64,000 bases of DNA from Glandiceps talaboti (Eukaryota > Hemichordata > Enteropneusta > Spengelidae), in assembly GCF_964340395.1 (NCBI RefSeq), contig NC_135563.1, positions 15,958,651-16,022,650 of the forward strand, in the 5' to 3' direction. Position numbers and translations under genes: made by a program. The notes below the pieces were generated by a model, which did no database searches, was not told where the DNA came from, and saw only the letters and a program-made list of their open reading frames with translations. This document shows positions 24,530-37,143 of this stretch, piece after piece. Numbering within the stretch: position 1 is the stretch's first letter; every line of letters starts with the position of its first letter.

Positions 24530-27000
24530 CCTTCAGTACAATGTCTGAAATTAGTTTTGCCTTGTATTCCTAGTAAATGCCCAGAGTAAGTGATTTCTAA
24601 AAACTTGATGCATCAATCAATGTCACTATATCAATGCAAGTCATATCTCTCAGGAAGTCTCTTTTTAAATAAACCCAAAACAAAACAGGAATGTTGAATT
24701 CTTCATAGCTATTACTATTTTTACCACCAACATAAAACTTTTATGGCCAGTATGAATAATATATTGCTAGGAAATATCACATGAATAAAATAAAAATGAA
24801 ATGCCAAGGTCCAACCCATTAATTATTTTTCTATACCCTGAAATGTAAAAATAGAATTTGAAAAGTTCCATTAATGGTCTGCGTAAGGCTTTACAACAAA
24901 ATTCTATTGGACAATGTTGTACAGAAATCTTATGGCCTTTTCTGTTCATCTATTTTGACACATGGTAATGCATTTTTATGAATGGCATTCCAGTTATCTT
25001 ATCATAGCAAAATAATGAAAAAATATTCTCTTTTTAGTTTTCAGTTGATTGAGGTGAAAAAGACCTACATATGAAAAATTGCATTTGTTTTAATTTTTTT
25101 TCCAGCCTAACAGTCCTGAATCCCAAAATTTTTTTTCTGTGCATTCAAACTGCACTTTTGTTCATCTTCGAGCTCATATATTGAATTATGACAATGAATT
25201 GTACATCAAAGGGAAGGAAGGGCACAATATTGTAGCCAGGAAAATGTTGGGAAGAAGAAAACAAGTGGCATATTTTGCTGCCTAACAGTTCTAAAACAAA
25301 AACTTTTTTCCAAGTATGCAAAATTACATTTTATGTATGGAGGAGTGTGTGGCAAAATTTTTTTTATGATCGCTTGTGTTCACAATTATTATTAATATTA
25401 TTATTATTATACACTGGGTTTAAAATTAACAACACAATCCATTTTTGATAATTCAGAATACATTTCATAAGTAATGGTAGAATGACTGAAATTGATTTTA
25501 ACTTTTATAATAATACCTTAGTAAGCAAATTCAAGCTTCTGCTAGCTACTCACACAAAAAACAATGAAACTGAATCTACTCAATTACAGCCCAAAGACTT
25601 GTCATAGTTTTACTATCTCTACCTATCCAAACCGCTAGAGATACTAGTACACAACAGAAGTTATAATTGCATTCAGTTTCAATGATCAAACACATTTGAT
25701 AAGAGCCAAATTCAATCAAGTAACAACAACAGAAATGTAGATAAGTAACATCTGTCCAATTAGTGTAAGTGCTAAACCACAGTGGGTGGGTTCAACCAGA
25801 TCTATACTATAAACTTGAGATTGGGATTTTAGAATTTTACCCTAACTGTTTATATTATAGACTATAGTGTCGATTTGGTCGCATTTACCCATTGCAGTTA
25901 GTATTAACACACTGGTCACTATCTCGGATTTTTGTTGATGTTATTTGATTGCACAAGGCAAATCTTAAAACATTCATATTTCATCAATGTTATTGTTGAA
26001 GTGGTTGTGTCTCAATTTTTATGGGTTTCTGGTGTGTCCTGTATTGTTTCTTTTGTTGTTTTTAATCAAACTGTTGTGATTTTATGATGTGATGTGCTTG
26101 GCAGTTTTTTATGTATTTTTTCTCAGGATCACATTTTTAAATTATGCGATTTGTGATGTACAGATAGTTGAGACATGTGTTGTGTAATGGTCTTCAAACA
26201 ATAAATTATTAGTACTATTATTATTATTAACATGGCTCTTGTCAATCATGTTTGGTCACTGAAATTGAACGCAATCATAATTTCCATTGTAGTAGGCTAT
26301 TAAACACAACGAGAGAGTGCCTGATAATTTTGTAAATGCCTATTATGAATTTATCTCTACAATGCAATTATTGTTTACCATCTGCCTTCGATATTGATGA
26401 CACCAGAGGTATTCAGATAAATCTTGTTATGACTCCTACATTATTGAATGGATAACAGCTGTTTGAAGATAATGACACCTGTTTGTGAAATTGACCAAAA
26501 TTATTCCTTGTGTAATATTTTTGTATTGAACATTTTGGAACACAAAGTCTTGAACACACGACAAAGTCTATAATTTAAGAATTAAAATGGCACAAGCCGA
26601 GTTTGTAAGCATTTTGTTATTTAAATAAAACACTTAATACATACGACTGCATGAGCTACAATTGGAACATTTTTTAAAACTGCCTTGTTAGATATAATGA
26701 GTTCTGCCAACAGCACATGATGGCTATATTTCATTAAACAGAATACTGCTTTGCATGTTTTAGCATATAGCAATAATCATCCCACCCCATTTATAAATTC
26801 AGGTTATGCCCATTTAATAACATATAATGTGCCGTAGAAACACAGTGTAAACTTTTGCAGCGCTATTTCTTGTTCAAGAAAACTCAAACCCATTCTTGGT
26901 TTGGTCAAGGAAACAATTAGGGGTCACCATAAATAATTTTTAAATACAGGACAAAATCAACATTATGCCATTTTAGAATCCAATATGGCCACCGACTATT
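24530..27000. other. No secure gene; weak repeat near 25.1-25.35 kb
   Basis: At 25104 a TTTTTTTTCCAG acceptor-like site precedes 62 open codons on the plus strand, but the opening word GCCTAACAGT(C/T)CT… recurs near 25282 followed by similar T-rich and TGCA-rich pieces, so it looks like a diverged two-copy repeat. ATT microsatellites occur at 25388-25410 and 26208-26230; the second closes a T-rich segment that resembles a retroposon 3' UTR. Confidence 0.45.
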
Positions 27001-27002
27001 GA

Positions 27003-27055
27003 TAACTCTGGGTGGGTGGGGGGTGGGGGGTGGGGGGTGGGGGGAGAGAGAGAGA
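27003..27055 (+). repeat. G-rich tract with quadruplex potential, then (GA)n
   Basis: Five or more runs of GGGG-GGGGGG separated by single T residues (GGGTGGGGGGTGGGGGG…), followed by GAGAGAGAGAG. The pattern meets the usual G-quadruplex rule on the plus strand. Confidence 0.85.
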
Positions 27056-27369
27056 AGATCATCAATTTCCTTAAACTGAAAACTGATTTGAACTGAGAAT
27101 GAGTTTGAGTTTTATAGAACAAAGTAACAGAAAAAGTTTAAAAACAGTTTAGTTTCGAGGCATATTCTAGGTTTTCTAATAACAATAATATACATATATT
27201 ACATAGTTATGTAGCATCATCACTGTGCAGTATTCCCTAAGTCTTAAACCAGGAGGAAGCCAATATTAACAATATTATTATCAATACAGGCAACAGACGT
27301 TTGTTCAATTGCATTCAAACCATTCAGACTTGCTTTCTGTTTTGATAAATTTGTTAACCCTTTGTTGGT

Positions 27370-27640
27370 AAAAACAAATGAAAAGCTGCTTTCAGGATGC
27401 TGCGTGATTTTCAATTAATTGTGTCCAGATGGTAGAGAAAACAATATTACATGTATACAACTGAGTAAAATATGGTTGGAGAAATTCTACAACAAAGTGG
27501 TAAAACATAATGAAAAGTTGGTTTCAGTGTGTCCTGTGATTTAATATAATCATGCCCAGATGGTAAGGACCAAAATAACACCTGATAATTTAGTGTGAGA
27601 AATGCTGCTATACATGTAAATGAAAGTTGAGAATAGTTGA
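27370..27640 (+). repeat. Two-copy ~131-bp tandem repeat
   Basis: AAATGAAAAGCTGCTTTCAG … GTCCAGATGGTAGAG recurs as AATGAAAAGTTGGTTTCAGT … GCCCAGATGGTAAGG 131 bp later. Noncoding. Confidence 0.6.
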
Positions 27641-28598
27641 GCAACCTCAGCTATATTGAATTACAAAGTTTAATAGGTAATATATTGTATGCAGAGTTGA
27701 ACAAACTCAGCTAACTTATATATACACCCCACTGATATCATGTAATAAATGTTGGGAAAACTCTGCTAAGTGAAGGTTATAGCTGTGACTGTGAGAACAT
27801 AATATTTACAAGTCAAAGAAACTCCATGTTCTATTTGAATAGAGTCACCAAGATGATAGTTGACAAACCTAGGTTAAGTATGTGAAGTGTAGATTATGCA
27901 TTTTATGTCAGACTAAACTGAAGTGACATAGGCACAGCACTGGTTTCCTGCACACTTACTAACTTCCCATTTAACCAGGATATAGAGATCATTTTCCCAT
28001 TTACTGCAAGGCAAGTCATGAAGACATCTCTAAGTGCTGTGTCAACCATTATGTTTACAGCACAAGAGGCAGACACCATGATGGCTTGAGTTTCAAAGCT
28101 AAAACTAATTTCACATAAGCTGTTAGCAGCATTTCCTGGCTTGTGGCACAGTATGTACATGATGAAAACTATTTCATTAATTATAAATGTGAATGTCCTG
28201 TTCACTGGAAGGGTGTGAGGACTAGTTAGAGTATGAAATAGTCATCAGGGGGTACGATGTTTAGTAGTCACAGCTAATATTATTTATAGTATTAAACTGA
28301 GTCTTGATGCTTTAATAATAATAAGTAGTATTAAATGTCAGTTTACATTCAAAAACAGTTTTTTACATTTGTACCTCTGAATCCTGTCTTCATGGTATTT
28401 GGGTGACCCTACTTTTTTTCGTTCCTCATTACTTTTTCATAGCAACTATGGGTAGGTAGGTCAATTAAAAAAAAAAGTCATTTAAAGAAAGTCATCTTCT
28501 TCATGTTTGTCTGCCTCTCCATTTCTTCCTCTCTACCTTCTTTTTATTGGATTGCTGCTAACAGGACCTATCCCAGCTTCTCTACACAACTGGCATGT

Positions 28599-28766
28599 TT
28601 AAAAACATAAAGCCATTGCTTCAATCTCCTCTAAAACCCTCCCCTCTACTTGAATAACTTCCATCATGACAGAAATGCTCTGTTCATGAACAAACGTCGG
28701 TGCATCACGATGACTGTAGATGACATCACAGTCCAGACAATCTTGCCAGAGAGGGTGCTGTTCCAT
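28599..28766 (-). other. 55-codon ORF or exon-like segment, unidentified
   Basis: From ATG at 28764-28766 the minus strand is open to TAA at 28599-28601. The translation includes MEQHPLWQDCLDCDVIYSHR and APTFVHEQSISVMMEVI, a balanced composition with several CpG codons, unlike nearby AT-driven ORFs. An acceptor-like ATGGAACAG lies just inside, so it could be an exon beginning at CAC CCT. I cannot name a family; no neighbour helps. Confidence 0.3.
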
Positions 28767-28769
28767 TAA

Positions 28770-30300
28770 ATATTAAAGGAGGGTGAAAATAATAAAAACA
28801 TTATTTTGATGTTGGAGCTGAAAATTTGAGTCGGTTGGGTCATGAGAAACAGAAAAAGAAGAAGATAGGATCACCTTTATCATGAAAACAAAAACTAATA
28901 GATGGACTTGATACATTCAGATGGCCAGATGCATTCAGCAAAACTGTTCATATAAGGGCAAGGATAAATTGCTAGTCAGTCAACCTAACAAGATACGACA
29001 TACCTATACAATGATAAGGACAAGGACGACCTCATATCATTGTGGTTTTATCATCAAAGGACAAGGTACAATGTTATTAGTGATATTGCCATCAGTTCTG
29101 TGGTTTCAGATTCATTCACAACAGGATAATATTGATATCACGACAATCATCTAAAATCTCATTTCTATCTATTATTAGAATAAAAGGAATGTATAATATC
29201 CTTGTAACACTTTTATCTACAAAAGCTGCCCTTTGAGTTCTAAAATAGAGTGCAAGACCAGATGATGGTACTAATGAGAGTTTGATTGACACATATGGTC
29301 TAACCAACAATCACATCTTTTAATAACAAAAATGGATTAAAAATTCTCAGTACCTAGACCTTAAATTATTTTTTTTGAGTATACGCATAAAGGTAGGTCT
29401 GTAGACAGTCCGCAGTTGCTTATATTTATTTATTTTATTATCATTATCATTTCGCTGTTGTGCATAATTTGCAGGATAAACAAATCTTCATTCAAAGAGC
29501 ATACTGATAGTTCCCTACACTAATGTGGCATTAATCGATTGTCTATAATATTGTCCTACAATCAACTGACAAGTTCATATAAAACAGGGTCATACAGCAG
29601 AAATACCGAAGGGTCGCCAGAAGACTGTGCATATCATACACAATCATTTTATGTTCCCCAACAAAAATTTAGATATATAAGAAACAGGCTTCCCACAGAC
29701 CCCTCATTACAAAAGTATAAGGCATAGATATATGAGACAAGGTCAATGTCTAAGTAGACAGCCTGTCTCTGATAATATGGTTGTTGACATGCACTTAGAT
29801 GGTGACTCAAAAAAAAAAAAACTTTCAAGGCTTGAAATTTATTTGAAGTTTATTTTAATAGCATTCCTATTTGAGCCTAAATATTGATGGCCAAGATCAA
29901 AAGTCTGTTTTAAAATAGAAAGCTAATCTTTAGAATGTAAAATGTTAAAAGTTTTGACTGATGACCATGAATATGATGGTTAGTATCTTTATATACAGAT
30001 GACAAATTTTAGGATATAAAATTGAATGATAACCCTATGATGCAACTTCCAATGTTATTATACACATTTTCAAATTGACCTTAAAGATGAAGATCATGGT
30101 GAAAAGTCAGTTTCTGAATAGAAAGCTTACCTCTAACAAATGTGGGTATACAAATGTGAAGTGTCTCTAATTAAAAAAATTTCTAAGTTGCCAACAACTC
30201 AAGTTGGTCAACGTCAAATTTAGCGTATGATTTGAAAGCTTATATTTATGTAAATAGGTGCATACACTTGAGGTAGCTCAAGCCTGGGGTCTCAAGGTAC
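28770..30300. other. No secure feature
   Basis: A 62-codon plus-strand ORF (29539-29727) has fairly protein-like content (SYSRNTEGSPEDCAYHTQSF) but no splice or family support. The 77-codon ORF at 28921 is not recognised either. Confidence 0.45.
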
Positions 30301-30310
30301 AAAACTTCCA

Positions 30311-30565
30311 TTTCACAATAGGGAACTTGCAATCCAGACTGGGCATGCTCAGATGCAAAGGATTATGGGATTATCTGTGGTTATCGTAATACCTAATCTG
30401 GAGCTACCGATAAAATAAACCTCCCACAATGGTCAGGGTGACTATGAATTGATTATTTGTGTAATGTAACATTATTGTTTATAATACTATTTGATTAGAA
30501 TTTATTATCACATTTCCCATGATGCAACATTCAACATGGCGGGTTTGCAAGTTCTCTATTTTGGT
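30311..30565. mobile_element. MITE-like element with imperfect ~50-bp terminal inverted repeats
   Basis: AATAGGGAACTTGCAATCC … GGATTATGGGAT at the left corresponds on the minus strand to AATAGAGAACTTGCAAACCC … GCATCATGGGAAAT at the right. The centre is AT-rich with no ORF. Boundaries are approximate. Confidence 0.6.
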
Positions 30566-30569
30566 ATCC

Positions 30570-32690
30570 TACCAAAGATATGAATGTCTGGATTGAAGCT
30601 GTTTGTGAAAACTTCAATCAAAGATCTCATTTCAAATTAGAAAGAAACAGAGAGTACCACTCAACCACTTGACAAGGACTCCTTTAATAATCACATATCA
30701 AAATAATCACCAACATTTTGTGGTAATTCATTTCAAAGAAAAACAACTGATTGGTGCATTTCTGAAATGTTTAATATGTAGCCTGAGGACATTTCCATGG
30801 AAAAAGATATAGTAATCTCTTTGAAATTCCTACTTTAAATATATGAGAAAGTTAAAGATTCTCTAGTTTCATGAAAACCAGTCCTCAGGGTGTATACATC
30901 TTTAAGAAGACTAGATCCATGATAATAACAATCTTAGTATTCATGTCACATCTCAATCATATTGTCTCTGGTGTGTTCCTTAACATGCCATACTGCACGT
31001 CAATCAAAACCAGTCAAAGTTTTGTCAAAGTTACTGTTTAGAGTATGATTAATAATATAATACATAATTCATATAATACGGTCTTTTCTCTACAAGCAAA
31101 GCTCTGGACAGATATAATGGAAACTATAGAATTTCTTATCTTTGTATGTTATTTGCAGTATCAGCATACCCATTTGACTAGTAACCACATCATATTAATG
31201 CAATTTTAGGATGCATGTAATACTCTTCTTTTTTTTGTGAGTGTTTAGGATTCTTAAAATTTTTCTTTGCACACATTACGATATATTCAAACTTTTCATG
31301 GTTCATCATTCTCTCTTTACATCGTCAAGTAATTCTTGAGTCGTGTGCTTTATTTGGACTATCTTACCTCCACTTGTTCAAAACTTGAGAGATTCAAATC
31401 TTCTGAGATTCTACTAATTTTACAAGCTGTATTATCTACAACTTTAGCAATCTACATAACAATATCATTTGTGTTTACTAAAACTACACAGCGTCAATAA
31501 TGTTCTCTCATATTTTGTCAGGAAAATGCCCCTTTATCATTTATATCATATTTTCTACCATTTCCTCCGGTAAACAAAGTTATGACTCTTGTAATCAAGG
31601 CTTCGGTTTTTTAAGATACACACAAAGTAAAACTACTGTTGTTCAATGTGGTAGATTACACGAGTGGGTGATAGTCGTTCCTCTGTTGTGCAACTTTAAT
31701 CACCCTGTGATCAAAAGAGTGTAAACATTGGAAGTCCCAAAACAGTACACTGCAAGTTTATAAAACTAGCTTTCAAAGAGTCACTCTACTGAAACTAATA
31801 TAATCAAACCAACATCCATTCAATAGCTTATCACTGTTGTATCAACAAGCTGTGACAAAAGTTTTAGTTTGTGTCTATCTCAGTAAACCGATGCCTTGAT
31901 TACAAGAGTAAAATTTTAAGATAATCTAGAAATAAACCATATTTTACACTCAGTTTTCTTGAAAGCATGTATGAATCAAAGTAGTAGGCCAGTAGGTCTA
32001 ACAAAATATGTATAACATGATGATGATGATGATGACAACGACGACAGTGATGGCAACAATGGCTATCTCAGAATTAGATTGTGGTACACCCCAACCCCTT
32101 CTAAAGATAATACTAAATCACACAAAAAATTCCCACAAAACCTAATATTATCCAACTTAGTTTATCCCACTTTGTATTCACCTTTGTACATTGCCAAGCT
32201 GTACGTCCCCTATGACATATATCAATATAAAGATTATCATTTGGAAACTGACAGGGGCACTCTGTGCTATAGCAATAGGTCAAGAATTATATGCCAATAA
32301 CTTGCAATCAAATGATTAAATTGCCCTCTTAAAAACTAAATAACTTTCACGACTTTGCTCTTTGATTTCTTCTATTCTATTCTATAAAGTGATTACAGAG
32401 ATCTCTTATAAGTATTAAGTAATGAATTTACCAATCTTCTTAGAATTACTTGGTAATAACAGGCTTGGTAAAATTACACAAATTGAAGCAAGGATGCTGA
32501 GAAATAATTTAACCATCATGAGTCGATACTGAATAAACTACTACTGTATAGCAGATATGCCATTAATTTTGACAACTTTATGACAGTTTCCGTAACTCAG
32601 AATATGGCATTTGCATGAGGACATTACTTATGGTCATAAGCTTTTTATTACAAACACATTTTTATGACAAGTACCACTTTATTAATCATT
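30570..32690. other. No feature seen apart from a short (GAT)n
   Basis: A short ATGATGATGATG tract sits near 32019. The ORFs at 31500 and 32079 show no recognisable features. Confidence 0.5.
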
Positions 32691-32699
32691 GATGTAGTC

Positions 32700-34135
32700 A
32701 CTTCTGAATCAACACCTTTATTCCAGTCACTTCAAAACCAATTATCCCAAACACTTCAACAGCTTTATTCTATAGTCACTTCAACACCTTTATCCCAGAC
32801 ATACACTTCAACACCTTTACTCCAGTCACTTCAACACCTTTAGTTCAGTCACTTCAACACCTTTATGTCAGTCACTTCAACACCTCTATCCCAAACACTT
32901 CAACACCTTTATTTCAGTCACTTCAACACCTTTATTCCAGTCACTTCAACACCTTTATTCCAGTCACTTCAACATCTTTATTCCAAACACTTCAACACCT
33001 TTATTCCAGTCACTTCAACACCTTCATTCCAAACACTTCAACATCTTTAGTTCAGTCACTTCAACACCTTCATTCCAAACACTTCAACATCTTTAGTTCA
33101 GTCACTTCAATACCTTCATTCCAGTCACTTCAACACCTTTAGTTCAGTCACTTCAACACCTCTATCCCAAACACTTCAACACCTTTATTCCAAACACTTC
33201 AACACCTTTATTCCAGTCACTTCAACACCTTTATTCCAGTCACTTCAACACCTTTATTCCAAACACTTCAACACCTCTATCCCAAACACTTCAACACCTT
33301 TATTCCAGTCACTTCAACACCTTCATTCCAGTCACTTCAACACCTTTATTCCAGTCACTTCAACACCTTTATTCCAGTCACTTCAACACCTTTATTCCAG
33401 TCACTTCAACATCTTTATTCCAGTCACTTCAACACCTCTATCCCAAACACTTCAACACCTTCATTCCAGTCACTTCAACACCTTTATTCCAGTCACTTCA
33501 ACATCTTTATTCCAGTCACTTCAACACCTCTATCCCAAACACTTAAACACCTTCATTCCAGTCACTTCAACACCTTTATTCCAGTCACTTCAACACCTTT
33601 ATTCCAGTCACTTCAACACCTTTACTCCAGTCACTTCAACACCTTTATTCCAGTCACTTCAACACCTTTAATCCAGTCACTTCAACACCTTTATTCCAAA
33701 CACTTCAACACCTTTATTCCAGTCACTTCAACACCTTTATTCCAGTCACTTCAACACCTTTATTCCAGTCACTTCAACATGTTTATTCCAGTCACTTCAA
33801 CACCTTTATTCCAGTCACTTCAACACCTTTATTCCAGTCACTTCAACATGTTTATTTCAGTCACTTCAACATGTTTATTCCAGTCACTTCAACATGTTTA
33901 TTCCAGTCACTTCAACACCTTTATTCCAAACACTTCAACATGTTTATTCCAGTCACTTCAACACCTTTAGTCCAGTCACTTCGACACCTTTATTCCAAAC
34001 ACTTCAACACCTTTATCCCAGACATACACTTCAACACCTTTACTCCAGTCACTTCAACACCTTTAGTCCAGTCACTTCAACACCTTTAGTCCAGTCACTT
34101 CAACACCTTTAGTCCAGTCACTTCAACACCTTATC
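32700..34135 (+). repeat. 23-bp minisatellite, about 60 copies
   Basis: The unit is AGTCACTTCAACACCTTTAT plus TCC, with frequent AACACTTCA (for AGTCACTTCA), TTTAGTTC, CTCTATCCC and CATGTTTA variants. Two copies of a longer ATCCCAGACATACACTTCA variant occur near 32790 and 34013. Overlapping ORFs (FQSLQHLYS-type peptides) arise because 23 cycles through all three frames; they are not genes. Confidence 0.96.
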
Positions 34136-34195
34136 TCAGAAGGACGACAACTTATTTCAGTCAACATTGACAAACACACTACAAATCATTAATAT

Positions 34196-34393
34196 TCAAG
34201 TTAGTAGATTTAAGTTAATAATGCTGTTGTTTTCTTCAAATATTTGTACTTCTATTCCTCTTGCTGTGGCTGGTATAGGATCAGGGTGTGTTTCTGTTGG
34301 TCCGTTGCCATTGATGAAATGGCGAGAACATACATATGTGTCAATGCTGTTGCTAAAACTCTGGCAGTTTAGCTTGACCTGCCTTCCGTTATC
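34196..34393 (-). pseudogene. THAP-domain-like fragment (C-terminal half of the finger)
   Basis: The minus strand is open for 65 codons to TGA at 34196-34198 and starts after a TAA. The translation reads VKLNCQSFSNSIDTYVCSRH then FINGNGPTETHPDPIPATA. C-S-R-H-F is the last C-x2-H pair of a THAP C2CH zinc finger; the (I/V)NGxxPTxxxPxPxPAT tail is common in invertebrate THAP and transposase-linked proteins. The N-terminal C-x2-C part is absent, and a short acceptor-like GGCAG lies near its start. It could be an exon of an unseen gene or a fragment of a P/Harbinger-type element; isolated as it is, I favour a remnant. Confidence 0.5.
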
Positions 34394-34399
34394 TTATAT

Positions 34400-36140
34400 G
34401 GTTGCTATGGCGCATCACGCATGATCTCGTATGATTTTGTGTTACGAAATATGGCTTATTATACACATACATTGTAACTGAATGTGTTTCAAATCACACC
34501 TGCATGTTTGTGGGGCATATTGAAATATTAATGCTAAAAGATTGAAATCAGATATTTAACATGATACAAATCAGTGTTGTGAAACTGAGAACCCACTCAG
34601 GCAATTTTCATTAAACGCCAGAATGCATGTCTATGCCCAGATCTGTTTACTACAGAAGAAGTGAGATGCTTCTAACAATTATGATAATAAACCCAGGAGT
34701 GAGTCTGTGTTTCTTTAGCCTAGATCCTTTGTGCTGGACAGGTGCATTTTGACTGCATCCTTTCGTCAAATGCTTAGACTTTTAATATGCAAGTCTTTCG
34801 TCCAAAATCATCCTACCAGGAACTTTATAGAATGTTCCGATGAGAGTAGTTTGTAAGTTAGATGGAATACTGATATACCCATTTAAAAGAACTAACAACA
34901 CTGAATATATTACATACATGGCTGGTTACCATTGTGACAAAATATCTCCGGCCCCCACAGCACATATAAGTACATCATGAAAGAACTTGTACTTTTCTTT
35001 GAGGTTACAATGTTGTAGCGATCAAAAGTGAATGATATGGTACTGTAACGGTTTTATCATACATAATATACTCAGTAGAATCATGTATCCAGAGGGAGCA
35101 GAAGAAACTAAGTTTAAAATTGTAGAAGCATGGAAGTTCATCTTTTGGTTACTCTGGACATGTGAAATACAAATAATTACACCTTACATTGCTTGAATTC
35201 AAACCCATACATTTCAATATGGTAATGACACTTACATGCAAGTTCCACCTGCATATAGGTCAGTTACTAGGGATAAAGATAATATCACATACTGTCGTAC
35301 ATAAAATCAATATTACAAAGTTTACAGCATTTCTTGTATGTTTTCTCTCTGACTCTGGGCATATTTAGAGATTCATATAAACCAGCTCTCTGTATAGTAT
35401 CATTTCCTACAGAGACTATTTTACAATACAAAACAGAGAAAGGTATAGACACTCAATATATCATTGCATAACTCCAGGACATGGAAATTAGATGACTACA
35501 GTATTTGGAAATGATAATCCTACAATTACCACATCACCTGTTAGCATGTCTAGGGGGAAATTAATGCTAAGTGCAATCTTAATGTCACAAGCGTGGGTGT
35601 CACTGATTGTTGGAAAGTGTGAATGATAAACACTGTACATGCATTTTGTGGCATTTTGTGACATTTTGATGACACAATTGATTCAATAGCTAATGAAGTT
35701 ACCCTATGTAGGCAGGCAACAACTCTTGGTGACATTTTGTATAGTGCAACTAACCAATGACCATTATTCAACAGAGCTAGAAGTGCATTATAGTTCACCT
35801 GTACTTCTTGTCAATAAAAATAATCCCCATTCCCTACTGTACTTAAAAAGTGCATGTGAATCAATTCTTTTCATAGGTTTAAATTCAGTAACTTAGCCTC
35901 AATATACATAATGGGAAATCTGGTTATGTATCAATTATTCTGATTATCTATCTATACAGTATATGCATTATTCTTCATATTAGATGGATTTACACATAAC
36001 ATGACGTAAAATGTACTACCTGAAAGATCAATCATTGCTCCTACTTAATATTAACAATGTATTATGCAACAGCCTGTAGTGTGAGTGGTTACATAAATGG
36101 TACAACGACTGGATCTTTCAGACTAGCATGTATATGCATG
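34400..36140. other. No feature seen
   Basis: Downstream side of RBM41 exon 3 on the minus strand. No further RBM41 exon, such as the RRM, was recognised here or elsewhere below 36350. Confidence 0.5.
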
Positions 36141-36143
36141 AGC

Positions 36144-36145
36144 AT

Positions 36146-36214
<69 letters not shown>
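36144..36214 (+). repeat. (TG)n microsatellite, (CA)n in the RBM41 sense
   Basis: About 35 uninterrupted dinucleotides. In the minus-strand transcript it is a CA repeat some 130 nt after the exon 3 donor. It creates several Cys/Val ORFs that are artefacts. Confidence 0.95.
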
Positions 36215-36217
<3 letters not shown>

Positions 36218-36349
36218 ACATGTGTATGCATGTGTATACATCATTGCGTCAGTGCAGTAAGGTCATATCTGCTATGCAACTGTGCGCGCACACATGCGTC
36301 CGTGCATGTGTAGTCATACATAAATGTTTACAATGTTTTGATGACTTAC

Positions 36350-36554
36350 TTCAGGACCAGGGCAATCCTTTCTATCGTGTTCCAATTTCAGTAAAATCTC
36401 CTCTTCTGTAAGACCACACTGACTGAGATGCTCTAGTCTTCCTTCCTCAGCTTGTAGTTCACTAAATTCTTCCAAACTCAATTGTCCAGCAGCTCTCTCT
36501 ATAAATGGCTTAAACGTTGTACCTTCAGTGAAACTCTTGTGTTGTGCAAATTGC
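36350..36554 (-). CDS. RBM41: RBM41 third coding exon (residues 72-140)
   Basis: The minus strand has a TTTTTAG acceptor, 205 open bases and a consensus GTAAGT donor; it completes Arg72 and ends in phase 0 at Glu140. The segment KSFTEGTTFKPFIERAAGQL followed by LEEFSELQ and LSQCGLTEEEIL aligns with human RBM41 (KESFAPGTMYKPFGKEAAG, LSQFQTLH, LRELGLNETEIL as recalled); order and spacing are conserved. RBM41 is an RRM protein related to the U11/U12-65K protein (RNPC3) and is reported to bind U12 and U6atac snRNA in the nucleus. The RRM and the linker are not in the exons found. A (CA)n tract in transcript sense lies about 130 bases past the donor. Confidence 0.88.
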
Positions 36555-37143
36555 CTAAAAACAGCAGAAAGTACATTTCATAAAGTTATACACAGATTTT
36601 ATCATTGACTTTATCCTAAAGTTTTACAGGAAAATAATGAAAATGTAAAGGCCAGGGTTTCAATCCAGGGTTCTTGTACTAATGTTATCTTATCAATGGA
36701 GCCATAGCCATTCTTTGTTCAAACTTTTTCTATAACTCTGTCAGACTTTTTTACATCAACATTTGAATCTTAATCCGAACTGGACCTTTAAATTGCAGTG
36801 CATGTAACTTGAACTATTTTTCCATAATTCAGTTCTTATATTTGTCAATAATGTTGTTGCACTAACTGAAGCATGTACAAAAACTCAATCAGCATCCCAC
36901 AAATTGCCAATTTGTTGACAAACTACTACTTTTCTACATGTTTACAGTCAATACATTTACCTCTGTCAGAAATATTTTCGCATTAATGTCAAGTCAGTTT
37001 GTTAATTCAATAAAATATGCATGTATTAATTTTCCGATGAGTATGTTTTGATTAATTGTTATGCAAATAATATTCAGATTTGTAAGTTTTTTGATACATT
37101 CTCGCTGTGTTGTTCACTTAATACTGTTCATTTCAGAAACGCC

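Noticed and set aside
25104-25285. Open 62-codon segment after a strong TTTTTTTTCCAG acceptor-like site
   Set aside because: Its opening word recurs about 180 bp later in what looks like a diverged repeat, and no donor or family supports an exon.
27903-28205. 100-codon minus-strand ORF
   Set aside because: Moderately balanced composition, but no family motif, no homologue that I recognise and no convincing splice or start context.
32865-34112. ORFs of FQSLQHLYS-type repeats
   Set aside because: Product of the 23-bp minisatellite cycling through frames.
1-36349. Remaining RBM41 exons (linker and RRM)
   Set aside because: I looked on the minus strand for the linker helix and RRM RNP motifs and found none that I could support; none is annotated.
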